From: Ceratopteris richardii
Taxonomy: Eukaryota > Streptophyta > Polypodiopsida > Polypodiales > Pteridaceae
DNA: 64,000 nt
Direction of reading: 5' to 3'
Assembly: GCA_020310875.1 (NCBI GenBank)
Contig: CM035413.1
Coordinates: forward strand, 169,041,996 to 169,105,995
The notes beneath the pieces were generated by a model. It searched no databases, was not told where the DNA came from, and was given only the letters and a program-made list of their open reading frames with translations. The position numbers and the translations under genes are program-made. Below, in pieces: positions 21,801-31,602 of the stretch. How positions within the stretch are numbered: the stretch's first letter is position 1; the number at the start of each line of letters is the position of its first letter.

Positions 21801-24800
21801 AAATCTAATCTTTCATCTTCTTGTTGCTCTACTTGGTCTCCATAGATAGACGGAATGTCTTGGGGAAATTGATCATGAAGATCATCAATCTCAGGAATAG
21901 GAGGGGAATAACCCTTCTCCTTGGCCCATTTTTCTTCCTGTATTTCCCGCAAGAACTCTTGAGAGTACTGTTGAATTGAAGGAGGTATTCCAGCATCCGT
22001 AGAATTAGGAACATAAGCTCCCATTGGTGGTGAGCTTCCTCTTCCAATAACTGGTTGAGCCTGTGGAGGTAAAGAAACTTGTGGTTTGTTTACCAACTGC
22101 TCTAATCTTTCTAGTAAGCCTTGGAAATGCAAATCCGGTTTGACAGAGTTTGTCTGATTGAACTTTTGACTAGTCTCAAGTATAGCTTGAGCTTGTTCTA
22201 CCATTTTCATGCACATTTTCATCCGTTCAATCTCTAAGTCTGCTCTAGGGTAACTCTTGTCTAGGTTTGCAGCTGTTGGCCCTTCTTGAAGACGAGCCTG
22301 GTAGGCCTTGAACATCATGTCCAAGCCTTCTGGGGTTGGATCTGCAAGAACAGACCCTGGTTGTGGGTTATTTACAATGGGTGGTGGGGTGGAATGAGGC
22401 GAAGTGGATGGAGCTTCAGCATGCGAGGGGCTTTGAGATGCAATGTCTTCTATTTTTGTTTTGGTATCCCTTAGGCTTTCTTCTAGCTCGGATAACTTTT
22501 TGTTCCACTTGCGATTAGCCTTCTCTCTGGTATCCTTCCATGTTCTTGGTTTCCTCTTACTAGGTTCTCCTGCCTCACTTGACTCCGATTGCTCAAATGG
22601 TTTTGCTTGTTGTGCAGCCTGTGCTCTAGTAACTGCCTGTACAGGAGCCACATTATTGCTACTTGAACTTGAATCTGCCACTAAGCCTACCACGTTGATG
22701 GGTGTGACCTTGGGTGCACTAGAGGGATTCCTGGGACACTCTCTAGGAAGATGTTCCTTGCCGCACTCAGGACAAAAACCTTGTATTGTGATGTTTTGTC
22801 CTAGTCCCAGAGCAGGTTGGTGGGGACATTCACGAATGAAATGATCACCCTGACATCTAAAGCATGGTCCTCTAGGGGCTTGTGGTCTTACTTGTCTCAA
22901 TTGGGGCCTAAGATTTGGATTCGTATACATGACATTGGAGTATTCTGGCTCCCAATTTTGTTCCATAGGTGGTGTCTCATATTGGCACTGAGAAATCTCA
23001 CTTTGCTCAGGTGACTCTATATAGTAAGCATGTGGACTATCTTCATGGACGTAGTCTGAACCATGAGCGTGAAAATCATTTTCTGGTATCAATGGGGTTA
23101 GTGGCACCAATGCTCTATTAGGGTTCTCCTCTGCCATCGTATATTTAACTGGGATCACATTGGCAGGAGCTGGCGGTTGGTTTCCTAGGACTGGTTGTGG
23201 CCTATATGGTGCCTGATATTGCTGCTGGTATTGAGGTTGATATTGTTGTGGCCTATAATATGGCTGTTGGTACTGATTCTGATACCTAACCTGCTGGTAA
23301 GGTTGCTGATAATTTTGTCTAACAGCCTGTCTGTTATAGGGACAATCTTGGGCCGTATGATTTGTGTATTTTCTCTCAATGGTGCAATATAGAGCATTAG
23401 GGTTTCCTTGGGGTTGAGTCATCATTGGACAAACATTAGCCATGTGATCTCCTCCACATGTATAACATCTTTTCACTGAAGTGACCCTTGGCATTTGTCT
23501 ATTTTGAACTCCTAGCTTTTTGGCCACTTGCTCAGCTATCTCATCTATCTCGGTGGAGGCTCTAGAGGTATGACTTGTAGAACTATCAGAGTCTTTATAG
23601 AGTTTGGATAGTCCTAACTCCTCACCTAAGTTGTCTTCTATGTCAATGCACATCCGTATACACTCTTCTATGGATCTAGGATCTTTCAGGTATACATACG
23701 ACCTTAATTTTGTGCTCAATAGGCCATCTAAAAACAGTGCCACCTGTTTGGCTGATGTGGGTAATTCTGGTACAGGGCATCTTTCCAAGTACTGTCTAAA
23801 CCTTCTTCCTGCAAGTCGCACTGTTTCTTGTGGTGTCTGCTTGAAGCTGTGGATCAATGATGATGTGTTATGCCTGATACCGCTTTTGGAAAATTCCACA
23901 ATGAATTCTTCTAGCAGCTGACCTATCTCTCTATAGTTGCGACTGTTTAGAGGTTGAAACCAAGCTAAGGCAGTACCCTTAAGAGTCAACCCAAATGCTT
24001 CGAACTGGGTGAATAAGTCTTCAACCTGTTCAGCTCTTAGCACTTGTTTGAACTCTGCCACATGATCATAAGGATCTCCAAATCCATCAAAGTAGTTCTT
24101 CATTGTCTTAACCACTTGAGAGGGTCTAAGGGTTCTTGAGTGCTCTCGTGGTCTAGGCAATGGGAAATCATGATCGTCTCTTTGATGTCTATGAACTCTA
24201 TGTCTCTCCCTTTCAAGTCTCTCCGTTCCATATCCTGATCTGTCTCTGCCTACAGTGTCTGCAAAGCTTACCTCCGGTCTCTCTCTAGTTCTTTCCCTCT
24301 GGGTTTCATGAGCCTTGGATGATCCGGCTCCCTGGAGGCCCTGGGAAACGTTAGATCTTGGTGGAGGGAAAATTGCTTCACCTTGCCAAGTGTAAGCATG
24401 TCTGTCATGATCTGATACTAAGAATAATTTCTGAGATGTGTGATCTAGATAGACAGCCTTCCCTGGTGTCTCTGGGTCCTTGAATTCATAGATGGTGACT
24501 ACTGGGCTGGGTTGATCCGGCCTAAATCTCCAAAAGGCTTCCTCCGTTTCTCTATTCACGAATAGTTCTATGCTTTTATTATCTTGAGGAATCCATTCTG
24601 GAGTGAGCACTCTGGTTAAGACTGACTTACCTCTAGGGGTCTTGGGTTCTCCTCCTAGGTCTCCTTGCTCTAGGTCTCCTATCTCATTCTCAGGAATGAT
24701 ATTTCCAAACTCATCTGTCCTATCTGGTAAGTTGGTAACCACATACATGGTTCCTTCCTTATCAATGTAAGCACCCTCTTCAAGCTTGACCACTGGGTGT

Positions 24801-25132
24801 TCAAGTCCAAAGAGTTGGTCAGGATTTTTGAGTTGAACCACTGATCGTCTTAGACCATCCTCATAGATGCGAGCACCTAATTGATTGGTCCTGATATACT
24901 CCAATTGGGTCTTATAGGGACCTTCTGGTGTCTGTAAATAGGCAAGGCCTGAGCTGCGTGTGGGTCTTTCCATGCCAAAAGACATTTCAGAGTCACTGGT
25001 TTCTGAACTTCGTGTGTAAGGATAACCACTAAGCTGTTGAGCCCAAGACTTGGCTGTATGGTTGACACTAGCCTCAGATGACCTAATGCTTTGTCTATCC
25101 TTGCCTAAGTGTCTGCCAGATCTCAGGTTCAT
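15896..25132 (-). CDS. gag-pol: Gag-pol polyprotein of element B, single open frame of 3078 codons
   Basis: One uninterrupted frame from MNLRSGRHLGKDRQS. Approximate residues: gag core 345-500; zinc knuckles C-x2-C-x3-H-x4-C at 554, 756 and 786; retropepsin with DSGAG near 1231; RT 1620-1840 (YVDD near 1801); RNase H 1910-2040; tandem H2C2 zinc modules near 2152-2193 and 2278-2318; integrase core 2340-2470 (GIDF, SDRGTHF, GQAEST); a second retropepsin-like domain 2690-2810 with DSGAA near 2720; a basic tail 2900-3078 with about six WVPKK-type repeats. Family knowledge: these proteins assemble cytoplasmic virus-like particles, copy element RNA into DNA and integrate it. There is no gag/pol frame change, so the Gag to Pol ratio must be set another way. 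The start is chosen because the same N-terminus recurs in A, C and E. Confidence 0.95.
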   Translation of the reverse strand: MNLRSGRHLGKDRQSIRSSEASVNHTAKSWAQQLSGYPYTRSSETSDSEMSFGMERPTRSSGLAYLQTPEGPYKTQLEYIRTNQLGARIYEDGLRRSVVQLKNPDQLFGLEHPVVKLEEGAYIDKEGTMYVVTNLPDRTDEFGNIIPENEIGDLEQGDLGGEPKTPRGKSVLTRVLTPEWIPQDNKSIELFVNRETEEAFWRFRPDQPSPVVTIYEFKDPETPGKAVYLDHTSQKLFLVSDHDRHAYTWQGEAIFPPPRSNVSQGLQGAGSSKAHETQRERTRERPEVSFADTVGRDRSGYGTERLERERHRVHRHQRDDHDFPLPRPREHSRTLRPSQVVKTMKNYFDGFGDPYDHVAEFKQVLRAEQVEDLFTQFEAFGLTLKGTALAWFQPLNSRNYREIGQLLEEFIVEFSKSGIRHNTSSLIHSFKQTPQETVRLAGRRFRQYLERCPVPELPTSAKQVALFLDGLLSTKLRSYVYLKDPRSIEECIRMCIDIEDNLGEELGLSKLYKDSDSSTSHTSRASTEIDEIAEQVAKKLGVQNRQMPRVTSVKRCYTCGGDHMANVCPMMTQPQGNPNALYCTIERKYTNHTAQDCPYNRQAVRQNYQQPYQQVRYQNQYQQPYYRPQQYQPQYQQQYQAPYRPQPVLGNQPPAPANVIPVKYTMAEENPNRALVPLTPLIPENDFHAHGSDYVHEDSPHAYYIESPEQSEISQCQYETPPMEQNWEPEYSNVMYTNPNLRPQLRQVRPQAPRGPCFRCQGDHFIRECPHQPALGLGQNITIQGFCPECGKEHLPRECPRNPSSAPKVTPINVVGLVADSSSSSNNVAPVQAVTRAQAAQQAKPFEQSESSEAGEPSKRKPRTWKDTREKANRKWNKKLSELEESLRDTKTKIEDIASQSPSHAEAPSTSPHSTPPPIVNNPQPGSVLADPTPEGLDMMFKAYQARLQEGPTAANLDKSYPRADLEIERMKMCMKMVEQAQAILETSQKFNQTNSVKPDLHFQGLLERLEQLVNKPQVSLPPQAQPVIGRGSSPPMGAYVPNSTDAGIPPSIQQYSQEFLREIQEEKWAKEKGYSPPIPEIDDLHDQFPQDIPSIYGDQVEQQEDERLDFESNSLQELPHYTGPWESESLQIRAPTILVRNEDSVIPRNTDVVKNTKVQCHLTVEELLKAKPELWNHVKDQVPELESNMPKVGSKQKVPEIPLDKIGDMSEGEEGNTYLPITYQGYTTKAIVDSGAGVAIATTSLWKQWGKPTLRPTRMKLQMADGHFERPLGLLEGITLTTCGVEFEHTFAICDFEKNNVYEMILGRPFLRQLQIVQDWGTNSLYLQHLGVTTKVNLKDYTFRDVPPLQWNPIHKAKEDSISVHSGSSPDPSWLHEDTHLWMCKVAEEEEKRLKAREEGTSPGDRPIKDPAYTPMIFPDEEFEPHGWAEILATMDIAVNEEQWTPHCDEDGYDISVFMCQPLLEECDPSEFIEEEENDDDLESIVMDTYFDSEEHYLEDIGVLTQKEEEPLTSIKTINSKEGSEGGQKKKKRKAVKQEEEESLFEVPDNFKKYEVEDRKILVRMPKREAITGEAYDNKEKTKKIVVTIEGNEERCTYIGDDLSAKEEAELVALLREYRDVFAWHYRDLKGVDPKICSHTIPMTADAKPTKQKPYTYNDNYAAKIKEEIDRLIEAGFIYEIEHTEWVSPIVVVPKKNGKLRVCINLKKVNAATIRDSYPLPITEHLLERVAGKEVYSFLDGFSGYNQVAIAPEDQHKTAFATEWGIFAFRVMPFGLTNAPATFQRLMCHVFKEFLRKSLEVYVDDLCAHSQQRSYHIPELRQIFNKCRDYRVCLNPEKCVFMVRQGKILGHIVSKNGISTDEDKVRAIAELPRPRNVKEVQAFMGHCGYYRRFIHMYAIIAKPLYGLLTNFEWNEECENSFNELKRRLCTAPILTTPDWSKPFHVHVDASNHAIGCVLAQPTGEGNLDLPIAYASRQLNAAERNYTTTEREGLGMVYAVKKFRHYLLANKFKFFTGHQALLYLVNKPCNTGRLVRWFLLLMEYDFEVVVRKGRTHLRADHLSRITSGEPPLGVSDELPDAYLFNLEVVPKWANKLVPVLTFGPANKNVKTSKEEIVKSQKYQILAGSMYKQDTEGVLACCVEDDEHTSWMQQAHEGLLGNHYSKQRTLQNLKRLGVYWPSMDKEIQEWIQNCPVCQKRPPVEYATLYHVSLIPDWSAPLVAFMRSGTLPNQASLARKRSMEQEAQDYALVGDNLYRRGKDGYLRLCVHESDYLKVLETAHSGAAGGHFGPDRVIKTILFSGLWWPTLHMDAHTYVKKCDTCQRAQYPIRKDEMPLRPMMGGRAFSKWGIDFVGPINPPARNSHAEYIIVATDYLTKWVEVKATTKNDAQTTAKFLFENVFTRYGLPIELVSDRGTHFLNEVIEHLLQEFMVIHKKSAPYHPQANGQAESTNKILCNVLTKLVNNKRSDWDKQLHHAVWAYRVAYKTVLNATPFQMVFGQNAVLPLDFLIPPLKVAQEHEWNGHELSSRIFDLERLGETRLREAAGIYAAKKRQKAYFDAHVKDKGLKEGDLVLVYTLKQHARKLEKRGYGPMIINRLSTSGAVQLATLEGDILPNYISGCRVKLYQEPLTEEMLTRLNTAKKRKEEELRVREEAQAEARERIRRNKLRRLGLDVNTKAPKYHMDMCQKSGIITSHIIDRRPFVTIEVGQGKSVRTVRALVDSGAATSAVRLSYCQDLHLDIKPIEAYLIGLGGVETPCLGEVELPIYLQDVPIKVKMLVCHDEDLTEPLVLGQDWIYDHAVNLNLRSQLLQVWVYNQCITLELENHMPTETDTTHSLCSSKANLLEQDVVDVKSSMIQTDASTEGQSQSQDEPSSCFLKSKASTGAQPQKQAKQCKTASLSNRQRALKKKEVLGMTQIWVKKGVQPSTLPQRLPPNQIDHDNRRTKHLRQAQTREIQLLWVPKQSMKADHNKVQIWVPKKLATAQHGRLQMWVPKKLLHTQRPMLPTMQKVSTKKPRKTKDKNRAQRPKEDKLNPSTKISRHSPRIWVWQPKAQATSTKPRGQPHWIPKLGKHPKKN

Positions 25133-25264
25133 AAGCCTTGGCTTCTAGTCCCAAAGTTCTCTTATATTGCTCAAAATCCTTTGGAACACCTTGATTTTCT
25201 AGTTTCCCTGAGGGTCAACTTCAAAATACCCTATTAATAATCCTGGTCGATGTTTTTGTTGTAC

Positions 25265-25327
25265 TCCTCACGAGCTTTCCAACAAACCCAAGATCACTCC
25301 GAACGGATTTCGTATGAGAAAGTTATG
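25265..25327 (-). promoter_or_regulatory. Conserved leader block of element B
   Basis: The plus strand carries cgagctttccaac and cgtatgagaaagttatg, the reverse complements of the pieces at 1036-1100 in A. Position relative to gag and the array is the same. Confidence 0.5.
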
Positions 25328-25382
25328 CCAGTTCAGGGTTTTGGGGGTTAAAACAGGGAAACAGGGTCTCTCAGAAGATGCT

Positions 25383-26265
25383 TCAAATCAGGCGATATAT
25401 GACATTTATAGGACACGATACTTGTTACTTGAGGAACTCGATACACGATACTTGATATTTGAACAGACGATATACGATATTTCAAGGAAAACGATACTTG
25501 ATACTTCCCCTAAACGATACACGATCTCTAGCCCCAAACGATACACGACCTCCAAGCCAAACGATACACGATCTCTCACAAAGCGATCGCTGGACAAAAC
25601 GATATCTGAGCAAACGATCGCTGGGCAAAACGATCTTTGACAAAACGATACTCGATACTTAGCTCAAAACGATACTCGATCACTGACAAGTATCGCGATC
25701 TCTGAGACGCGATACACGATACTTGGACCAACACGATACACGATACCTGAATCCAGACGATACACGATACTTGGCTCCAAACGATACACGATGTCTCACG
25801 AAACGATCGCTAAACCCAACGATATCTGAGGAACGATCGCTGACTAGACGATCTTTGACAAAACGATCGCTGGCTGAGTATCGCTGACAAAACGATCGCT
25901 GACTCGAAACGATACACGATACTTGTCAGGTATCGCGATCGTTGAATCAAACGATAGACGATCTTTGATAAACGATCGCTGGAGAACGATCGCTGGCAAA
26001 CGATCTTTGACCGAAACGATCAACGATCTCTGGGAAATATCGCGATACTCAACCACAGGAGCAAAACGATACTTGTGAAGTATCGCGATACTCGACCGCG
26101 GGAGCAAAACGATACTTGACCCTTTGCCAAGATTTTTACAAGATTTTTTAAGTTTAATCACACACAGAGGTTTTACAAGGTCTCCTACCCTCTCCACGAT
26201 CTCTGTATCACTCAAGACACACTTCCCAATCCCTGACAGTGCCAAACGATACTTCGCACAGATCG
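25383..26265 (-). repeat. Leader repeat array of element B (CGATAC / CGATCG units)
   Basis: Dozens of short, irregular units are built from acgatacacgat, acgatcgctg and tatcgcgata, separated by 8-20 variable bases. It fills the same slot as the arrays in A and C but has different unit sequence. The TCGCGA core survives at several points. Confidence 0.85.
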
Positions 26266-26727
26266 TTTCACTCTAGCAATTGATTTACTGAGAATTTTGA
26301 TCAAAAAGGGGGGTTTGCTCACCTTGGTAACTCCTATAATCTCTTTGTCACTTCCCCTTGTACTGTTCAACCCCAGCTTGCCCTGCAACTCACTCACGAT
26401 CGCTGGCGCAGGTCTCACGATACTCGATAGTCTCCCTCACGATACTTGGCGCAGGTTTTGCTAATTCAGTTATTTTAGTATTGATTCTTCAGCGCCTCTG
26501 TTCTGTACCCTCTCTAAGCTTCTTGCTCACAACCACAAGTAAAAACAAGGTGAATGTACTCTAAAAAATGGAGAAAAACTGAGAATATGAAGGTGGGTGG
26601 AGATGGTGATGATGGTGAAGATGAAGAAGAAGGAAAATTCAAAAACTGAACTGAAAATGATAATTTTTTTACCTTCCAACGTCGCTACTCTACGTCTTAC
26701 CGTCACACGCTCGTCCTCCAAGCTCTC

Positions 26728-26745
26728 TCCCCGGCAACGGCGCCA
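26728..26745 (-). other. tRNA-Asp primer-binding site of element B
   Basis: The plus strand reads tccccggcaacggcgcca, complementary in the element sense to tRNA-Asp. It lies 7 nt from the 5' LTR. The spacer plus site start read ccaaatttgg, a perfect 10-bp palindrome. Confidence 0.92.
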
Positions 26746-26752
26746 AATTTGG

Positions 26753-27378
26753 TGTCACTCTAGCACAATGGTGAGTACCAACGTGAGGAGATACACCTCA
26801 TAAATGTCAATCCGTGGAGACGTGAGGACCGGTATGAAGACCGCGAGCAAGTGATGGCACAAGTGCGTGAGTGAAAGCACACAAGCATGCACACACATAC
26901 ACACACACGCGCACAAGGTAAGAGCAAAGAGTGGAACAATGGAAAGCTTCGATTACCAAAGAGCTCTCTTACAAAACTGAAATCTACAACAAGCTAACCT
27001 CAAAAATGAGCTCTCCAGTCCTTTTTATAGTTTTTGAGTGGTTTTGGCCCTGTCCAGACCTAGTGTCCGGCCTAGTTAAAAAATAGGTTCCAGGGCTTAT
27101 TTGGGGGCTCAAACGGAGTCTAAAAATCATGAAAATTGGTAGGATGGTAGATCTAATACTCCTCAAGCTCGAGGACTCCTCGGCTTGGACAAAATGGAGT
27201 TACAAAAATGGAAAATGGTATTTACAATGGTTTTTAGTGATAAAAATCACTATTTTTGTAGGGATTTCTTCTGAAAATTTGACATGTGCTTCTTGGAGCT
27301 CCCTACTTGCTCCTTCTTCCTGTGTGTCCACTTCCTTGATGCGCTTCCATGCTTTGTCCTTGACCTTAAGCTTCAACA
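26753..27378 (-). repeat. 5' LTR of element B (626 bp)
   Basis: Same length as the left LTR, with 2 differences by eye. It contains the promoter, the hairpin palindrome (27164-27187) and a CA/TG microsatellite. Confidence 0.95.
27021..27029 (-). promoter_or_regulatory. TATA box in the 5' LTR of element B
   Basis: The plus strand reads ctttttata, i.e. tataaaaag in the element sense, about 350 bp from the U3 start. This is the likely promoter of the genomic RNA. Confidence 0.6.
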
Positions 27379-27383
27379 CTTAC
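27379..27383. repeat. Target-site duplication of element B, right copy
   Basis: cttac directly outside the right LTR; matches 14165-14169. Without B, the pol sequence of C reads straight across this point. Confidence 0.92.
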
Positions 27384-30300
27384 TCCAATCTGGGGTTGTC
27401 AATATAGGTGCTGAGCACAAGCGTCGTTTAAGTTCATTGAATGAATTTTCACATTCATCTGTCCATTCAAAGTTGGTTAAAAGAGAGTACAAAGGCTTGG
27501 CTATGATTGCATACATGTGTATGAATCTCCTATAATAACCACAATGGCCCATAAATGCGTGTACCTCTTTCACATTAGTTGGTCTAGGTAATTCTGCAAT
27601 TACCTTCACCTTTTCTTTATCCGTAGAGATTCTATTTTTTGACACAATGTGTCTTAGAATTTTGCCTTGTCTGACCATGAAAACGCATTTTTCTAGGTTC
27701 AAACAAACCTGATATTCTCGACATTTGTCAAATATTTGCCTTAACTCTGGGATATGTGTCTGTCTTACATTTGAATGAGCACATAAGTCATCGACATAAA
27801 CTTCCAAGCTCTTGCGTAAGAATTCCTTAAAAACATGACACATGAGTCGCTGGAAAGTGGCGGGTGCATTTGTTAAGCCAAATGGCATCACACGAAATGC
27901 AAATATGCCCCATTCAGTGGCAAAAGCCGTCTTGTGTTGGTCTTCTTGAGCAATGGCTACTTGATTATAGCCTGAGAATCCATCAAGAAAGCTGTAAACT
28001 TCCTTGCCCGCAACTCTTTCCAATAGATGTTCCGTGATAGGAAGAGGATAACTATCTCTAATCGTTGCGGCATTAACTTTTTTAAGGTTAATACACACAC
28101 GCAATTTTGCATTCTTCTTGGGCACAACCACAATGGGGGATACCCATTTGGTATGCTCAATTTCATAAATGAATCCTGCTTCTATCAGGCGATCTATCTC
28201 CTCTTTAATCTTCGCAGCGTAGTTATCATTGTACGTGTACGGTTTCTGTTTTGTCGGTTTTGCATCTGGAGTCATAGGGATTCTATGAGAACATATATCT
28301 GGATCTACTCCTTTCAAATCTTTGTAACTCCATGCAAAAACATCTCTATATTCACGCAATAGGGCAACTAGCTCTTCTTCTTCTTCCTTCATCAAATCAT
28401 GCCCTATGTATGTACATTTTTCTTCTTCTCCTTCGATAGCAACTATTATTTTCTTGGTTTTTTCTCGATTATCATATACTTGTCCGTCATTCGCCTTTCT
28501 ATTAGGCATTCGTACCATGATTCTTCTATCTTTGATTTCATATTTCTTGAAGTTCTCGGGTACTTCAAACAAAGACTCTTCTTTTTCTGACATGGTTTCT
28601 TTCTTCTTTCTTTTCTTGCCTTCACTCTTGTTAGTCACTTGAGTGGATAACCTCACCTCATTCGTAATTTCCTCGTGTCTCTGAGTGTGAGTCTCTACTT
28701 CGAAAAAATATTCTTCCTCTGATGCAAAGGGCGGGTCCATGATAATTGATTCTAAATCAAAATCGCTTGCATCCTCAAATCCATCAGTGTTCGGTTCACA
28801 CTCTTCTAAAATTGCATCGCACATAATCGGCTCTATCGTGAAAACTGAAATGTCATAGCCATCCTCGTCACAGTGGGGTGTCCATTGTTCTTCATTGATG
28901 GCTACATCCATGGTTGCTAGGATTTCTGCCCAACCATGGGGTTCAAACTCTTCGTCAGGGAATACTATAGGTGCGTAGGCTGGATCCTGAAGGGTTCTTG
29001 GATGTTGGTCTGCACCTAAGGTCCTGGCTTCTAACCTTTCTTCCTCTTGTTTTGCTACTTTACACATCCATAAATGAGTATCCTCATGCAACCAAGAAGG
29101 ATCTGATTCTAATGAGTGCACGGATTCCGTCTCTACTGGTGTCTTATGGATGGTATTCCATTGTATTGGGGGTACATCTCTATGTGAATAGTCTTTAAGA
29201 TTGACTTTGGTAGTCACTCCTAAATGTTGCAAGTACAAAGAATTAGTTCCCCAATCGGCACAAAAGCCTTGGATGTTATAGTACTGTGATTGTCCTGCTA
29301 TCGGGGGATGTGGACAATCCTTTATGAAATGATCTCCTTGGCACCTAAAGCATGGTCCTCTAGGGCCCTGTGGTCTTTGTTGTCTCAATTGGGGCCGTGG
29401 ATTTGGGTTTGTGTACATCACATTAGCATACTCTGGCTCCCAACTAGGTTCCACTGGTGGACTATCGTAATGATATGTTTCTATGTGTTCTGGTGACTCT
29501 GTGTAATAAGCGGGTGGACTATCTACATGCGTAGAGTCAAAACTGTTTGAGTGTGGATCACTCTCTGTGATCAAAGGTGAAGAAGGCACTAAAGCCCTAC
29601 TTAGGTTCTCTTCTGCAGCAGCGTATTTGACTGAGATGACATTCGCTGGTGGGGGTGGCTGCTGAGCTAAGACAGGTTGAGGTCTCTGTTGAGCCTAGTA
29701 TGGGTAGTTCTGAGGAGGCCTATAGTAATAAGGCTGAGCATTGTATTGGCCTTGATACCTACCTGGCTGCGGATATGCTTGCGGGTAGTTCTGTCTCACG
29801 GTCTGTTTGTTGTATGGGCAGTCCTGAGCCGTATGATTCGTGTATCTTCTTTCAATTGTACAGTATTGGACACTAGGGTTGGTTTGAGGTTGTGGTGCAT
29901 TGGGACACACATTTGCCATATGGTCACCACCACAGGTGTAACAACGCTTGTTTGGTAGTACCCTAGGTTTACTAGAAACTCCTAGTTTCTGGGCCACTTT
30001 GTCTGCAAGGTCTTCTATTGAGCTAGACAATTTTGTGGATGCTAGAGATGAACTGTCTGAGTCCTTATAGACCTTTGAGAGTTCCAACTCGTCTCCTAAG
30101 TTGTCCTCAATGTCTATACAAATTCTTACACATTGCTCTAGCGTTCTGGGTTCTTTTAGGTACACATAGGAGCGTAGTTTAGAGCTCAACAAGCCATCTA
30201 AAAACAATGACACTTGCTTAGCTTGTGAGGGTAGCTCTTGCATTGGACATCGTTCAACATATTGTCTAAACCTACGTCCTGCCAGTCTTACTGTTTCCTG

Positions 30301-31602
30301 AGGGGTCTGTTTAAAGCTATGAATCAACGAAGACGTGTCATGTCTAATCCCACTTTTAGAGAATTCGGTGATGAATGAATCTAAAAAGTGATGGATGTCT
30401 CTAAATTGCCTTTGTTGCAGAGGTTGGAACCAAGTTAAAGCTGTATTCTTTAACGTTAGCCCAAATGCATTGTATTGCGTGAACATGTCTTCGACTTGTT
30501 CTGCTCTTAGCACTTGCTTGAATTCTGCGACGTGGTCATAGGGATCTCCTGTCCCATCAAAATAATTCTTCATTGATTTTACTAATTGTGTGGGTCTCAA
30601 TATTCTTGCGTGTTCGCGTGGCCTAGGTAGAGGAAAATCATCTCTACCACCTAGTATTCCATGATCTCTTTGTCTATCCGCTCTATTAGTGTCCGTGGTT
30701 GTTCTATCTCTCCCTATGGGATGAGTGAAGCTTACTTCCGGTCTTTCTTTATTTTGCTCTCTTTGATTTCCATGGGCTGAGGATGTTCCTGCCCCTTGTT
30801 GACTTGTATTCATGTTCGTTCTAGATGGAGGGAATACCAATTCACCTCTCCATGTGTATGTGTTTTTAGCGCGGTCAGGTACCACAAAGACTCTTTCTGA
30901 AGTCTCATCCAGGTATACAACCTTTCCAGGTGTATCCAGGTCCTTGAACTCGTATATAGTGATGATACCTACCTCACTAAGTATTTTGGTCTTGTATCTC
31001 CAAAAGGCTTCATCAGTTTCTTTATTTACAAACAACTCTATGCTTCTGTTGTCCTGAGGGATCCAATCCGGGATTAGTACTCGTGTTAGTACAGATTTCC
31101 CTCTAGGTGTTCTAGGATCTTCTAATGGTTCTTTTCCTTGAGATTTGGTATCCGTCTCTGGTTGAATCGCGCCAAACTCGTTGGTATTGTTTGGCTGCGT
31201 ACTTAAGATGTACATTGTTCCTTCCTTGTCTATGTACGCGTCTCTCTCGAATTTCACCACTGGATGTTCCAATCCAATGGGTTGATCGGGGTTGTGCATT
31301 TGCACCACTTGCCTTCGCAAACCATCCTCATAGATGCGAGCACCTAATCGGTTGGTTCGGAGAAACTCTAGTTGCGTTCTATAGGGTCCTTCTTGCTTTT
31401 CTAAATAGGCTACATTCGACCCTCCTTCTGGTCTTTCTGTGCTAAATGCCATTTTTGAATCACTAGTGTCTGAGCTCTCGTAGGGGTAATTACTATTCAA
31501 TTGCTGAGCCCACGATCGAGCAGTAGTTCTTACACTTGCCTCTGATGATCTAAGGCTTCGTCGGTCTGACTTGCCTATATGTTTGCCCGATCTAAGATTC
31601 AT
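27384..31602 (-). pseudogene. Gag-pol coding remains of element C (5' part)
   Basis: Begins MNLRSGKHIGKSDRRS as in its kin. Recognisable parts: gag core (YFDGTGDPYDHVAEFK, about 30100-30570), zinc knuckles near 29940 and 29345, then RT with YVDD near 27800 and the start of RNase H. The frame is interrupted and shorter than in A or B. Comparison with B places it in the same family. Confidence 0.85.

Larger units (their letters stand above)
25133..26727 (-). other. Leader of element B
   Basis: About 1.6 kb between the primer-binding site and gag, without a credible gene. It has three parts in transcript order: a GAT/GAA-rich and pyrimidine-rich opening (26727 to about 26300), a dense repeat array, and a conserved block near 25265-25327 shared with A. 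Confidence 0.8.
14170..27378 (-). mobile_element. Complete, young Ty3/Gypsy element B
   Basis: A 13.2 kb element on the minus strand with 626-bp LTRs, tRNA-Asp primer-binding site, repeat-rich leader, one uninterrupted 3078-codon gag-pol frame, 3' noncoding region and polypurine tract. It is bounded by the 5-bp duplication cttac and sits within pol of element C. The two LTRs differ at 2 positions by eye (about 0.3 percent). That is of the order of 0.1-0.2 million years at commonly used angiosperm rates, and older if the lineage evolves slowly. It looks whole. It is a sister of A: domain order, tail repeats and 3' noncoding repeats are the same, while the leader array differs. Confidence 0.95.
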
